Shown: piece by piece, positions 26,086 to 34,499 of the stretch
Numbering within the stretch: position 1 is the stretch's first letter
How the letters are laid out: every line of letters starts with the position of its first letter
Assembly (NCBI GenBank): GCA_007694165.1
Contig: RECE01000182.1
Location: forward strand, 1-34,499
Direction of reading: 5' to 3'
Source of the DNA: Bacteroidota bacterium
GTDB lineage: Bacteria; Bacteroidota; Bacteroidia; Bacteroidales; UBA7960
DNA: 34,499 nt
Program-made: the position numbers and the translations under genes
Notes under the pieces: generated by a model
Databases searched by the model: none
What the model saw: the letters and a program-made list of their open reading frames with translations, nothing else
What the model was told of the DNA's origin: nothing

Positions 26086-26469
26086 ATGGAAAATATGTTT
26101 TTAGAGGCAGGCAAATATACTCCTGAAATTAAAGCCGAGTATGATAAGGGAAAGGTAATCTTTTATGGATCTAGCTATCCGGAAAATGCCAATGAATTTT
26201 ACAAGCCAATTGCCGATTGGATTGAGGAGTATCTGAAACAGGACCCAGCTAAGCTGGTAATTGACTTTTATATTTATTACTTTAATACCAGTACTTCCAA
26301 GTCTTTTCTCAATATACTCGAAATACTGGAGAAATACTCTCTCGAGGGTAGAGATGTGGCTGTAAACTGGTATTATACTGAGGATGATGAAGATAGCCTT
26401 GATAGTGGTGAGAGATTATTTATGGAAATGGATCTTAGTTACCAGTTAATACCCGTAGATAAAATATAA
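26086..26469 (+). CDS. SiaC-family regulatory phosphoprotein (DUF1987)
   Basis: 127 residues, the usual size. The conserved block YPENANEFYKPIADWIEEYL at 31-50 and the phosphoacceptor region FNTSTSKSF at 66-74 match DUF1987. Thr68 aligns with the threonine that I recall as the phosphorylation site of Pseudomonas SiaC. It is a STAS-like partner-switching protein whose binding to its target depends on phosphorylation by SiaB. It begins 6 bp after the kinase gene, so the two are translated together. Its effector here is unknown; the downstream coiled-coil protein or histidine kinase are candidates by position. Confidence 0.9.
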   Translation: MENMFLEAGKYTPEIKAEYDKGKVIFYGSSYPENANEFYKPIADWIEEYLKQDPAKLVIDFYIYYFNTSTSKSFLNILEILEKYSLEGRDVAVNWYYTEDDEDSLDSGERLFMEMDLSYQLIPVDKI

Positions 26470-26492
26470 ACCAATGCTTAAGGTTGTGTAAT

Positions 26493-26816
26493 ATGGATGC
26501 AAACAGAAGAGTTGATACAACAAAGGAGGTTTTTAGCAGGGAATTTGAGAAGCTGGATTTTTACAGAAATGCTATTGAAGGTCAGGCTAAATCGGCCGAA
26601 GAGTTAATGGAACTGATAACAAAACTTACAAAAGATTACGAATCGTTGTTAAGCGATGCAGTGAAAATTACAAGGATAGGGGATGTATCTCAATATAAAC
26701 TACTAAAAGCAAAAGAAAAAATCGAAGATCTTAACACCAAACTGATAGAATCAGAAAGAAATGTAAGAGAGCTCAATACTATTCTCATGTTCTATATCAA
26801 GGCAACTGATAAATAG
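26493..26816 (+). CDS. Small coiled-coil protein in the Sia operon
   Basis: 107 residues from the ATG at 26493; an in-frame TTG nine bases earlier is less likely. No named domain is recognised. The sequence is highly charged and predicted almost wholly helical, with heptad-like stretches (SAEELMELITKLTKDYESLL and KAKEKIEDLNTKLIESERNV) that suggest a coiled coil. There is no signal peptide or membrane segment. It starts 23 bp after the siaC-like gene, so it is probably co-expressed and might link SiaC to the kinase encoded next. Confidence 0.75.
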   Translation: MDANRRVDTTKEVFSREFEKLDFYRNAIEGQAKSAEELMELITKLTKDYESLLSDAVKITRIGDVSQYKLLKAKEKIEDLNTKLIESERNVRELNTILMFYIKATDK

Positions 26817-26959
26817 GCTGATTCTACGCTGAAAATAACCGACATCCTCCTGATATATATATTGCATCATCTTTTGGCTTTAAAAAATAGAAAGATAACA
26901 ACTCAGCAGTTTTTTTTTGCCGCCTGCAAATAGTAAAACTTCCTAACATCCGGATTGTA

Positions 26960-29485
26960 ATGTATTATCCCAGAATTTTCGTCCTTCTCTTTTGCTTATC
27001 ACCCTTTTTTTTGTTTTCATCTGAAGCAGACTCGCTGCTTTCCCAATTGAACGCTACAGAAGATCCTTTGAAAAAAAGTGAACTTTATCTGAAGCTTGGA
27101 GACCTTTACGAGTATACCAACCCGTCTCAGGCACTGGCCTACTACCAGCAAGCTTACCGGGTGGCCAATGCTGTAAGCATGAGTTCAACCCAGCGCACCC
27201 TTTCTCCTGATGCTGATATCCTTAAAGCGCAAAGCCTGAGATATATAGGAATAGTGTTCTCAGATCAGGGAAATTTTGATAATGCACTGGAAAAGTTTAT
27301 GGAAGCACTTCAGATCCTGGAGGAACTCAGGGCAATGTACACTTCACCATTCAGAAAGGATGTTGACGGTAAAATTGCTAAACTTTTAAACAACATAGGC
27401 ATTGTGTATAGCAGGCAAGGGGTGTTTGGGATTGCCACAGAATATTATCAGAATGCCTTAGACATTTATTATGAGCTTTCTGACTCCATCAGTGTTGCGG
27501 TTGCATACAGCAGCCTGGGGATTGCAGAAGCACGACAGGCAAATTTAGGAGAGGCGCTCAATTACTTTCAACAGGCGCTTGATATTTATACCCTGAAAGC
27601 GCACCGGGAAGGAATGGCGCAATCCTACAACAATATCGGAGGAATTCACTACCAGCTCGAAAACTGGGATGAGGCGTTAAACTTGTATGTTAAGGCACAT
27701 GATGTTTTTAACCAGATGGGATACCTGCACAGGGTAGCTGCAACCAGTGGAAATATCGGAATGGTATATCAGCAAAAAAAGAACTATAGCCTGGCCAGAG
27801 ACTATCTTATGCAGAGTCTTGAATTAAGGCTTGAACTGAATGATTTAGGTGGCATCGTTGAAAGCTACAACAATCTTGGAAGTCTTTACGAAGGCCTTGA
27901 TAATCATTCAACGGCAAACGAGTATTATTTTAAATCCTATGAAATAGCCCTGGAAATCGGAGATCAAAGATTTGTTGCGATATCGTTGCTCAATATTGGT
28001 CGCGGTTATTTCAACTCAGGGCAGATCAACCGGGCCATTGAAAAAGCAAAGGAGGGTTTAGACATTGCCCGTGAGCACAATTTTATGTTTGTTGCCCAGT
28101 CCGCCCTTCAGCAGCTTGCCGACTATCATGCTGCAAAATTTGATTTTCAGGCCGCTTTTGAGTATTCATCCCAGCATTATATCGTGAGCCAGGAAATTTT
28201 GGATGAACAGAAATCACGACAAATTAATGAGCTGGAAATTGAATACAGAGCTCGCGAAAAACAACAAAGAATAGAACTTCTTGAGCAGGAGGGAGAGTTT
28301 AACAGGTTAAGACTCAGACAATCCCGAACCCTTACCTTCGTGCTGGGTTTGCTGTTCCTTACCGGCTTGATCATCACTGTTTTTACCCTGATCCTGCTGC
28401 GGCAAAGAAACAGAATCGTACTGTTGAAAAAAGAAAATGAAGCCCAGAAAGCCATCCGCAAAACCGACAACGACCTGAAAGCCATTCTGAAAACACATGC
28501 CCATGGAATGCTGTTGTTTGACAGTGAGCTGAATGTAGCTGCTTTCAATGAAAAAGCCAATGAATGGGCCGATAGATTTGTGGGTATATCGCTGAAAGAA
28601 ACGGATTCGTTTTACAACCTTAAAGTTCCCATTATACAAGAACTTACATCCGGAATAATACAAGATGCTTTGAAAGGATACTCAAGAGAAGTTGAAAAAG
28701 TATTTTTCGACGAGGATAAAAACTACTATTTTAAGTTTTTCTGCAATCCTGTATTTGAAGAAGGTGAGGATTTGATCCAGTCCGTTAGTTTAATGATTGA
28801 AAATGTTACCGAAAGAAGAAATTCGGAAGAGCAGATATTATCTGACTTAAAAGAGAAAGAAACCCTTATCAAAGAAATACATCACAGGGTAAAAAACAAC
28901 ATGCAGGTTATCATGTCGCTGATCAGACTTCAGAGCCATCAATTCAAAGACCTCAAGCAGTCAGAAGCATTCAGAGACCTTGAGCAGCGCATTGCGGCCA
29001 TGTCGTACGTGCATGAAGACCTCTATAAATCAGAAAACCTGTCTGACATAAGGTTTGAAGATTACCTGCGCAAAATAGCTTCCAACCTCAGTGGAAGTGT
29101 TAACACCCCGGTCAGACTGTACAACCATATCGATATGAAGAACCCCTATCTTAATATTGATCTTGCAATGCCATGCGGGTTGGTTGTAAATGAACTAATT
29201 TCCAATTCACTCAAACATGCCTTCCCTTTAAAAGGCAACGCTGGCGGGAAATCGGAAAACCGTATTGATATTTATTTCGCAGAAAATCCTTTAAATTATG
29301 AATTGCGCATTGTTGATAACGGCAAGGGATTAAAAGAAGGATTTGACCCACACAATACAGAGTCACTTGGTTTTCACCTGATAAAAATTATTGTGGAAGA
29401 GCAATTACGCGGGACATGGCAGGTGAGCGTAAACGGAGGAGTGAAAGTAAATGTTGTGTTTCCTAAGGAAACTGGAAACTACTGA
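26960..29485 (+). CDS. TPR-containing sensor histidine kinase, HisKA_2 type
   Basis: 841 residues. A signal peptide or anchor (about 1-22) is followed by about eight tetratricopeptide repeats (about 25-400; units such as ALNYFQQALDIYTLKAHREG). A membrane helix lies at about 457-480, then a short coiled coil and a PAS-like region (about 500-620). The phosphoacceptor domain is of the HisKA_2/HWE-related type (IKEIHHRVKNNMQVIMSLIR, His near 640), and the HATPase domain follows with VNELISNSLKHAF, DNGKGL and SLGFHLIKII. It has no receiver domain and no response regulator beside it. It lies 143 bp behind the Sia genes and may take part in the same pathway. Confidence 0.93.
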   Translation: MYYPRIFVLLFCLSPFFLFSSEADSLLSQLNATEDPLKKSELYLKLGDLYEYTNPSQALAYYQQAYRVANAVSMSSTQRTLSPDADILKAQSLRYIGIVFSDQGNFDNALEKFMEALQILEELRAMYTSPFRKDVDGKIAKLLNNIGIVYSRQGVFGIATEYYQNALDIYYELSDSISVAVAYSSLGIAEARQANLGEALNYFQQALDIYTLKAHREGMAQSYNNIGGIHYQLENWDEALNLYVKAHDVFNQMGYLHRVAATSGNIGMVYQQKKNYSLARDYLMQSLELRLELNDLGGIVESYNNLGSLYEGLDNHSTANEYYFKSYEIALEIGDQRFVAISLLNIGRGYFNSGQINRAIEKAKEGLDIAREHNFMFVAQSALQQLADYHAAKFDFQAAFEYSSQHYIVSQEILDEQKSRQINELEIEYRAREKQQRIELLEQEGEFNRLRLRQSRTLTFVLGLLFLTGLIITVFTLILLRQRNRIVLLKKENEAQKAIRKTDNDLKAILKTHAHGMLLFDSELNVAAFNEKANEWADRFVGISLKETDSFYNLKVPIIQELTSGIIQDALKGYSREVEKVFFDEDKNYYFKFFCNPVFEEGEDLIQSVSLMIENVTERRNSEEQILSDLKEKETLIKEIHHRVKNNMQVIMSLIRLQSHQFKDLKQSEAFRDLEQRIAAMSYVHEDLYKSENLSDIRFEDYLRKIASNLSGSVNTPVRLYNHIDMKNPYLNIDLAMPCGLVVNELISNSLKHAFPLKGNAGGKSENRIDIYFAENPLNYELRIVDNGKGLKEGFDPHNTESLGFHLIKIIVEEQLRGTWQVSVNGGVKVNVVFPKETGNY

Positions 29486-29584
29486 CCTTTCCCTCTTATC
29501 AATCACCGGGTATTCAACAGATCCTCTCTTTGGCAATTCAACAGTGTTTCCCTTTTCTTGTCCACCCATTTTCTTTAAGGGTCG

Positions 29585-30802
29585 TCAGTAGTTGGCAGCA
29601 CTTTTATCAAGGGCGTCCCTTAATCCATTGCCGGTAATCATAAAAGCCATCACCAGCAGCATGATGCATATACCCGGTATCAAAGCCAGGAAAGCCTTAT
29701 CGAGAATAATATAACCATAGTTTTCCCGTATCATCGTACCCCATGAGGGCATGGGAGGTTGCACCCCAATGCCAAGAAAACTAAGTCCTGCTTCAATGAG
29801 TATGGCTGAGGCAAAGTTGGCAGCAGAGATTACTACCACCGGGCCAATTATATTGGGCAATAGATGGCGGCGAATAATTCTGAAGCCCGGAAGTCCCAAT
29901 GCCCTGGCCGCTTCAATGTATTCATTTTCGCGCAGGCTGATGATTTGTCCTCTCACCACCCGGGCAACATCTACCCACATGGTAAGCCCCACCGCAATAA
30001 ATATCTGCCAGAAACCCTTGCCCAGGGCAAAGGTAATGGCGATTACCAGCAAAAGGGTGGGTATGGACCAAACCACGTTGATCAACCATACAATGAAATT
30101 GTCTGTACGACCCCGGAAAAATCCGGCCAGACTCCCCATTAAAACTCCCAGCAAAAGGGCAATAGAAATGGCAATAAATCCGACTGACAATGAGATACGG
30201 GCACCAATGATTACCTGGCTGAGCATGTCTCTTCCAAAACGGTCGGTACCCAGCCGGAATACCCGCTCTTTGATGTGGGCATTTTCAATTTGCTTCTCAA
30301 GTTCTTGAATACTATAATTTCCGATCTCTCCACTTCTATGGAAAACGGTTACCTGGTTGTCTTGAACAATTGCCGAATCCATATCAAAAAGTACATCAGC
30401 CATCGGGTAGGCTATCTCCAGTCCATCAAAATCCTCAAAACCCGTGTATTTTTCGGCTACTACTGTCCCTTCCTGAAAATAATATCCTTCAACAGGCACC
30501 TCATAATACGGAGATTGTGCTCCCCGTAACATTTTCTTCCAGACAGAGACAGGTGCAACATCCGCATTCTTTCTGATGCGCAAGAACTGCACGCGTGTGC
30601 CCGGTTTTTTTGCAGAAAGTTCAAGGTGCTGCGTGTTGGCATAAGGAGTGGAGTCGGGAGTAACCAGGTAGCCTGACAAAGCTACCAGCACGCTCAGCAC
30701 GATCCATGACAAGGCTACCATGGAACTGATATTTCTCTTAAACTTTCTCCAGGTTATTTTGCCTGGTGAAACAGGTTCTTTTCTGTCTGTGAAATTTAGC
30801 AC
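29585..30802 (-). CDS. OppC/DppC-type ABC transporter permease with enlarged extracytoplasmic insert
   Basis: 405 residues, longer than the roughly 300 usual for OppC. The first helix is at about 28-47. The conserved LGTDRFGRDMLSQ entry to the core stands at 184-196, so about 130 residues lie between, where classic OppC has about 40. The core has five further helices and the EAA loop EAARALGLPGFRIIRRHLLPN (a 21-residue region, here split as EAARALGLPG and FRIIRRHLLPN) that contacts the ATPase, then GLSFLGIG. It should form the channel for peptides or nickel-type substrates with an OppB partner. No OppA, OppB, OppD or OppF is encoded in the window, so it is a separated subunit. Confidence 0.9.
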   Translation of the reverse strand: MLNFTDRKEPVSPGKITWRKFKRNISSMVALSWIVLSVLVALSGYLVTPDSTPYANTQHLELSAKKPGTRVQFLRIRKNADVAPVSVWKKMLRGAQSPYYEVPVEGYYFQEGTVVAEKYTGFEDFDGLEIAYPMADVLFDMDSAIVQDNQVTVFHRSGEIGNYSIQELEKQIENAHIKERVFRLGTDRFGRDMLSQVIIGARISLSVGFIAISIALLLGVLMGSLAGFFRGRTDNFIVWLINVVWSIPTLLLVIAITFALGKGFWQIFIAVGLTMWVDVARVVRGQIISLRENEYIEAARALGLPGFRIIRRHLLPNIIGPVVVISAANFASAILIEAGLSFLGIGVQPPMPSWGTMIRENYGYIILDKAFLALIPGICIMLLVMAFMITGNGLRDALDKSAANY

Positions 30803-31208
30803 GTCTTCAAATCATGTGAAACTCTACGTTATCTTTAATTGATGCGAATTTAAAAATTTATCTGCGTTTTATGGCCTTTTTTTATTGCAGGCATCCGTTT
30901 TGAGTGCCAACAATTTTTAATTTTTGTTGTTTACAAGTCAGGTTTAATGATTTAGCACTATTTTTGCCTGTTACTTTTATTGATATAAAGTTATTTACAT
31001 TCATTCTCAGTAAACAAACAGGCAAACAGGCAAACCGGGAGATGCCGGTTTTTAAAAAGGTGTGAGCAGGCAAAGTGCTGAATTGATTATCCTGCCTGGA
31101 ATGACCAATTTGTCATACATCAAAACCTGTTTTGCTTATTGGAACGTTTATTGATAATCTTTTGCAGAATTACAAAGAATACTATTATTCATACTAAATA
31201 CAACTATC
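30803..31208. other. 406-bp gene-free region with tandem octamers and a hairpin
   Basis: No convincing gene; a 63-codon minus-strand frame (30882-31073) has repeat-derived composition and is not accepted. The octamer AAACAGGC occurs twice in tandem (31016-31031) and a third degenerate unit, AAACCGGG, opens a hairpin: AAACCGG (31032-31038) with CCGGTTT (31045-31051), followed by TT. TATTTTTG (30959-30966) is a TAnnTTTG match without a proper -33. Together these could mark a small RNA of about 80 bases, but support is weak. The promoter for the next gene is listed separately. Confidence 0.4.
31131..31164 (+). promoter_or_regulatory. Probable promoter of the thioredoxin-like gene
   Basis: TTTG (31131-31134) stands 20 bases before TAATCTTTTG (31155-31164), a TAnnTTTG-like element with two extra bases. 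The ATG follows 44 bp later. Confidence 0.5.
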
Positions 31209-31760
31209 ATGATTAAATCCGCATTGTTTTTTCTGGCAATAATAATGACTGTGAACTTAAACCTGCATGCCGGACAGGATAGTAAAGAAACCGCTAAAAT
31301 TAACTGGGTTACCATAGAAGAGATGCAGCAACTGGCCGCCGAAAATCCTAAAAAGATTTTCGTGGATATCTATACTGACTGGTGTGGCTGGTGCAAGCGC
31401 ATGGATGCCAATACATTTTCCCATCCTCAGATTGCCGAATACATCAATGAAAACTACTATGCCGTAAAGCTCAATGCAGAGCAGGATGAACCCATTGTTT
31501 TCAGAGGGCAGGAATATGTGAATGAAAACCCCGGACAGAGACGCTCTTCACACAATTTTGCCAGGGCTTTGCTCCAGGGCAGAATGAGTTATCCTTCCGT
31601 AGCCTTTTTTGATGAAGAACTAAACCTGATTACTGCCATCCCCGGCTACAGAGAGCCTAAGCAATTTGAACCCGTTTTGGTGTTTTTCAGTGAGGATCAC
31701 TATCTGACCAATCCCAATCTGGATGAGTTCATCAAGAATTTTGAAGGCTCAATTAAGTAG
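31209..31760 (+). CDS. Exported thioredoxin-like protein
   Basis: 183 residues. A signal peptide is present (SALFFLAIIMTVNLNLHAG). A thioredoxin fold follows, with the redox motif WCGWC at 58-62 (Cys59 and Cys62) after FVDIYTD. The segment RMSYPSVAFFDEELN supplies the cis-proline region (YPS). The sequence resembles DUF255-like/thioredoxin_7 proteins rather than DsbA or TlpA. It probably reduces or isomerises disulfides in the periplasm or outer membrane, but its partner is not shown. It is convergent with mutS2 with 37 bp between. Confidence 0.88.
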   Translation: MIKSALFFLAIIMTVNLNLHAGQDSKETAKINWVTIEEMQQLAAENPKKIFVDIYTDWCGWCKRMDANTFSHPQIAEYINENYYAVKLNAEQDEPIVFRGQEYVNENPGQRRSSHNFARALLQGRMSYPSVAFFDEELNLITAIPGYREPKQFEPVLVFFSEDHYLTNPNLDEFIKNFEGSIK

Positions 31761-31787
31761 TATAATATAGAAGTATAGAATACAGCA

Positions 31788-31830
31788 GGAGCAGGCTTTA
31801 CCTTAGTTCGATCAGGGTGGAGCCTGCTCC
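31788..31830 (-). terminator. Inverted repeat spanning the mutS2 stop codon
   Basis: GGAGCAGGCT (31788-31797) pairs perfectly with AGCCTGCTCC (31821-31830), 23 bases apart. The mutS2 stop codon lies in the loop. No T-run follows on either strand, so it may be a Rho-dependent or transcript-stabilising hairpin. Confidence 0.45.
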
Positions 31831-34239
31831 GCCTCTGTCAGGGTGGTCATCTCTGGCCCGTTTTACCTCGCTGAGAGTTCTCAGGTAATCTCTCAGGGCT
31901 TCACGCAATATCCCATCTCCTGTTCCATGCACAATCTTTAGTTGTCTTACCCCCAGCAAAATGGCATCATCCACAAAGCGTCGGGCTTTGGTCAATGCAG
32001 CATCTGCCCGGTTGCCCCGGATGTCGAGATGGGGACTGAACTCAGAGGCCTTTTCATTGATGTCAAAGTCGTATTTTACCTTTACGCTTTGCCTGGTGTT
32101 TGAGGATGCTTTTGAGAGCTTCTCCAGTTTTTTCAATGGCGACTTCATCATGATACTGCCATAGGCTACCATTGCATCCTTATCCCCCAATTCGATGATT
32201 TCGCCAATGCTTTGCTGCCCGATTATCCTTACGTGATCTCCCATAGCCAGCGGACCCGGAATAATCCGTGGCTCGTCAGGCTGGGGTTTTTTCTTGTTTT
32301 TTTCCTTTTTCCTGGATTTGCTTTCCAAAGGAGCCCCCGTCTCGTCAGGCTCTTGCAAATGTGCATATTCCTCAAGCCCTGCCCTGAGTTGTTTTGTCTT
32401 TTCTTTGTCTGCTGAAGCTTCCCGTATTTCTCTGATGGTTTTTTCAATCATCCGGTTGCTTTCGGCAAGAATTTTTTTCGCTTCCCTTTTGGCTTCTGTG
32501 ATGATATGGCTTTTTTGCTGGTTGAGATCGCCGTTTAGCTTCTCATATTTCTCTATCATCTCCGATAAAAAAGCATCTCCTGATTTGAGCTGTTTTTCTT
32601 TTTCATCCAGTTCCAGCTTTTTCAGCTCCAGGTCTTGCAGTTGCCTGTCGAAATCAATATGTTCCTCTCCGGCAATTTTTTCCGCTTTTTGAAGCAGTTC
32701 AAGGGGCAAGCCCATGGTCTTTGCAATTTCGAAAGCAAAGCTGCTGCCCGGGTTGCCCGTTTTTAGCCTGTAAAGGGGGCGCATATTCTGCGTGTCAAAG
32801 AGCATGGAGCCGTTTATGATCCCTTCTCTTTTGCCTGCCAGAATTTTCAGATTGGCATAGTGGGTAGTGACGATACCAAAAGCCTTTTGGTCTGCAAGCT
32901 CTTCCAGGATGGATTCGGCGATGGCTCCTCCCAGCCGCGGCTCGGTGCCGGCGCCAAACTCATCGATAAGGAAAAGCGTATGCTCATCTACGTTTTTTAT
33001 AAAATGCTGCATGTTGGCCAGGTGCGAGCTGTAGGTGCTCAAATCATTCTCCAGGGATTGCTCATCTCCTATATCAATGAAAATCTTTTTAAAAATACCC
33101 GCTTCAGAATAATCTTCCATGGGAACCAGCATTCCGCACTGTATCATGTATTGCACCAGTCCTGCCGTTTTCATGCATACCGATTTGCCTCCGGCATTGG
33201 GCCCGGAAATGACGATAATTCTGTTCTGATCCTTTAATTCAAGACTCAGCGGCTCAACATATTTTTTCTGTTGTTTGTAAGAAAGCCAGAGCAGGGGATG
33301 TTTGGCCTTGATCCAGTTGATTTGGGTTTTGTTGTCAATCCTGGGTTTTTGGGCATCCATCTGCAGGGCAATTTTCGCTTTCGAACGGATGAAATCCATT
33401 TTGCCCAGAAAGAAGTAAGCCTCTCTGAGTTGGGGAAGGAAGGGGCGTATAACATCGGCCAGCTCCCTGAGGATTTTTACAATTTCTCTCCGCTCATCCA
33501 GTTCCAGTTGCCGCAGCTCATTGTTGATTTCGAAAATCTCTTCAGGTTCGATGTAAACGGTCTGGCCGGTAGAAGACTGATCGTGCACAAACCCCCGTAT
33601 TTTCCTTTTATAAGCAGCCGGTACCGGCAATACCTGGCGGCTGTTGCGAAAAGCAAGCTCCGCATCCGAAGCTACCCAACCCTCTTTTTTTGCCTGGTGC
33701 AGGATGCTGTTGATGCGCTTTCCCGCCTGCGATTCCAGTTGTATCTTGTTGCGGCGAATCTCCGAAAGGGTTGCAGAAGCATTGCTCCTTACCTGGTTTT
33801 GTTCATCTATAACCCGGTTAAGCTCTTTCAGCACAGAAGGTTCTATGTAAATATGCCCCCCCAGGTTTTGTAAAACCGGGTACTTTAGCTTGTCTTCACT
33901 TTTGCGGGACTGGAGGAAAGAGAGGATGTCACTGATGGTTACCAGTGAAGAACGGATTTCGCCCAGCTCATCAGCCTCAGCAAAAGTACCTTCCAGTTTG
34001 ATGCGATCAAATACAGCAAACGGGTCATAATAATTGGATGCCGGGAAGTTTTCGCCTGTCATTAGTATCTGCCGGAATTCTTCGGTTTGATCAAGCATTG
34101 TTTTTACCGTATCATAGCTGGCAGAGAACCTCATCTTTGCGGCATAGTGCTGCCCCAGGGTACTCAGGCATTTTTCATGTACCATTTTCCGGATCTGGTC
34201 AAACCCGGTCTTTTGTTCAAAATTATTGGGATATATCAT
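31798..34239 (-). CDS. mutS2: MutS2 family ATPase with Smr nuclease domain
   Basis: 813 residues. The MutS-type ATPase has Walker A GPNAGGKS (346-353) and Walker B LFLIDEFGAGTEP (422-434). An extended coiled coil follows (about 520-640), then a basic linker (KSRKKEKNKKKPQ). The C-terminal Smr domain starts near 738 with LDIRGN and has the HGTGDG motif at 771-776, which forms the nuclease site. MutS2 lacks the mismatch-recognition domain of MutS; family members suppress recombination or rescue collided ribosomes. Domain order and length are normal. Start and promoter agree, with 47 bp between the -7 and the ATG. Confidence 0.96.
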   Translation of the reverse strand: MIYPNNFEQKTGFDQIRKMVHEKCLSTLGQHYAAKMRFSASYDTVKTMLDQTEEFRQILMTGENFPASNYYDPFAVFDRIKLEGTFAEADELGEIRSSLVTISDILSFLQSRKSEDKLKYPVLQNLGGHIYIEPSVLKELNRVIDEQNQVRSNASATLSEIRRNKIQLESQAGKRINSILHQAKKEGWVASDAELAFRNSRQVLPVPAAYKRKIRGFVHDQSSTGQTVYIEPEEIFEINNELRQLELDERREIVKILRELADVIRPFLPQLREAYFFLGKMDFIRSKAKIALQMDAQKPRIDNKTQINWIKAKHPLLWLSYKQQKKYVEPLSLELKDQNRIIVISGPNAGGKSVCMKTAGLVQYMIQCGMLVPMEDYSEAGIFKKIFIDIGDEQSLENDLSTYSSHLANMQHFIKNVDEHTLFLIDEFGAGTEPRLGGAIAESILEELADQKAFGIVTTHYANLKILAGKREGIINGSMLFDTQNMRPLYRLKTGNPGSSFAFEIAKTMGLPLELLQKAEKIAGEEHIDFDRQLQDLELKKLELDEKEKQLKSGDAFLSEMIEKYEKLNGDLNQQKSHIITEAKREAKKILAESNRMIEKTIREIREASADKEKTKQLRAGLEEYAHLQEPDETGAPLESKSRKKEKNKKKPQPDEPRIIPGPLAMGDHVRIIGQQSIGEIIELGDKDAMVAYGSIMMKSPLKKLEKLSKASSNTRQSVKVKYDFDINEKASEFSPHLDIRGNRADAALTKARRFVDDAILLGVRQLKIVHGTGDGILREALRDYLRTLSEVKRARDDHPDRGGAGSTLIELR

Positions 34240-34286
34240 AGTCAGCTTGCAGGTTTCGTTGCCTCAATGGTGTGATAACAACATTG

Positions 34287-34317
34287 CAAAATTAATTCTT
34301 TTTTTGTTGTTAATAAC
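34287..34317 (-). promoter_or_regulatory. Probable promoter of mutS2
   Basis: On the minus strand TAATTTTG (34294-34287) is an exact TAnnTTTG match. GTTA at 34317-34314 stands 19 bases upstream as a weak -33. Confidence 0.5.
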
Positions 34318-34397
34318 TTTTTGCCCTCTGTAAATGCGGTCAATCAAGGGGTTTGAATATAAGTGATTGAATGGACAAGGGTCAATGTCGATTACCT

Positions 34398-34428
34398 ATT
34401 GCAGTATAGGTAAAAATACGTACTTTTG
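34398..34428 (+). promoter_or_regulatory. Promoter for a gene beyond the right edge
   Basis: ATTG (34398-34401), 19 bases, then TACTTTTG (34421-34428): a close match to the Bacteroidota promoter at the ideal spacing. No start codon with a long frame follows within the window, so the leader is at least 70 bases or the gene begins just outside. Confidence 0.65.
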
Positions 34429-34499
34429 CTTAAGTAATCGAACCAACAACAAAGCAGAGATTACATACAGTATCACAACAAGTAAAAAACAGAAGATTG

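Noticed and set aside
29751-30308. 185-codon plus-strand frame inside the OppC-like permease gene
   Set aside because: It is antisense to a conserved permease; the translation is a low-information sequence without a domain.
31016-31039. Tandem octamers considered as a CRISPR fragment
   Set aside because: The units are 8 bp and directly adjacent without spacers, and no cas gene is present.
30882-31073. 63-codon minus-strand frame before the thioredoxin-like gene
   Set aside because: Part of its coding sequence comes from tandem AAACAGGC octamers and a hairpin; there is no evidence for translation.
33271-33873. 200-codon plus-strand frame inside mutS2
   Set aside because: It is antisense to the conserved MutS2 ATPase and shows no family resemblance.

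Overview
The window looks like a chromosomal segment of an anaerobic or facultative member of the Bacteroidota, plausibly the order Bacteroidales/Marinilabiliales in the broad sense. Grounds: TonB-dependent receptors with an N-terminal carboxypeptidase-regulatory-like domain, DUF4625 lipoproteins, a DUF4294 protein, orphan TPR sensor kinases, weak Shine-Dalgarno signals, and several promoters of the Bacteroidota type (TTTG, about 19-20 bp, TAnnTTTG). The genus cannot be fixed from this sequence alone.

Region 1 (1-12.5 kb) is the most unusual part. It holds two parallel cassettes: a TonB-dependent receptor followed by two histidine-rich DUF4625-type lipoproteins (259-4216, then a DsrE-like lipoprotein to 4734; and 8856-12307). 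Between them lie a MacB/FtsX-type permease and a divergent CobW-type (G3E) GTPase. Two 25-bp, 12-1-12 inverted repeats with the half-site ATATTTGCAACA lie in the intergenic region between the GTPase and the second receptor, one near each gene. I read the region as a metal-uptake regulon, most probably zinc under a Fur-family (Zur-like) repressor. The metal and the regulator are inferred.

Region 2 (12.4-17.3 kb) holds nrfHA, encoding the membrane cytochrome c nitrite reductase that makes ammonium, transcribed leftward. It is divergent from a TPR histidine kinase, and recognisable promoters for both lie in the shared gap. A tRNA-Leu(UAG) with its own promoter and a strong terminator follows.

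Region 3 (17.4-21 kb) is a conserved proteostasis block: trigger factor, clpP, clpX. A hairpin-rich leader precedes tig and a REP-like hairpin lies between clpP and clpX.

Region 4 (21-24.8 kb) holds a DUF4294 protein, and on the minus strand a polyprenyl-phosphate sugar transferase and a Gfo/Idh/MocA oxidoreductase, suggesting surface polysaccharide synthesis.

Region 5 (24.8-29.5 kb) holds pcm, a SiaB-type kinase and a SiaC-type phosphoprotein, a small coiled-coil protein, and a second TPR histidine kinase of the HisKA_2 type. The siaB-siaC-coiled-coil-kinase run looks like a partner-switching signalling unit.

Region 6 (29.5-34.5 kb) holds a lone OppC-like permease with an enlarged extracytoplasmic insert, a secreted thioredoxin-like protein, and mutS2. 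A good promoter at the right edge drives a gene beyond the window.
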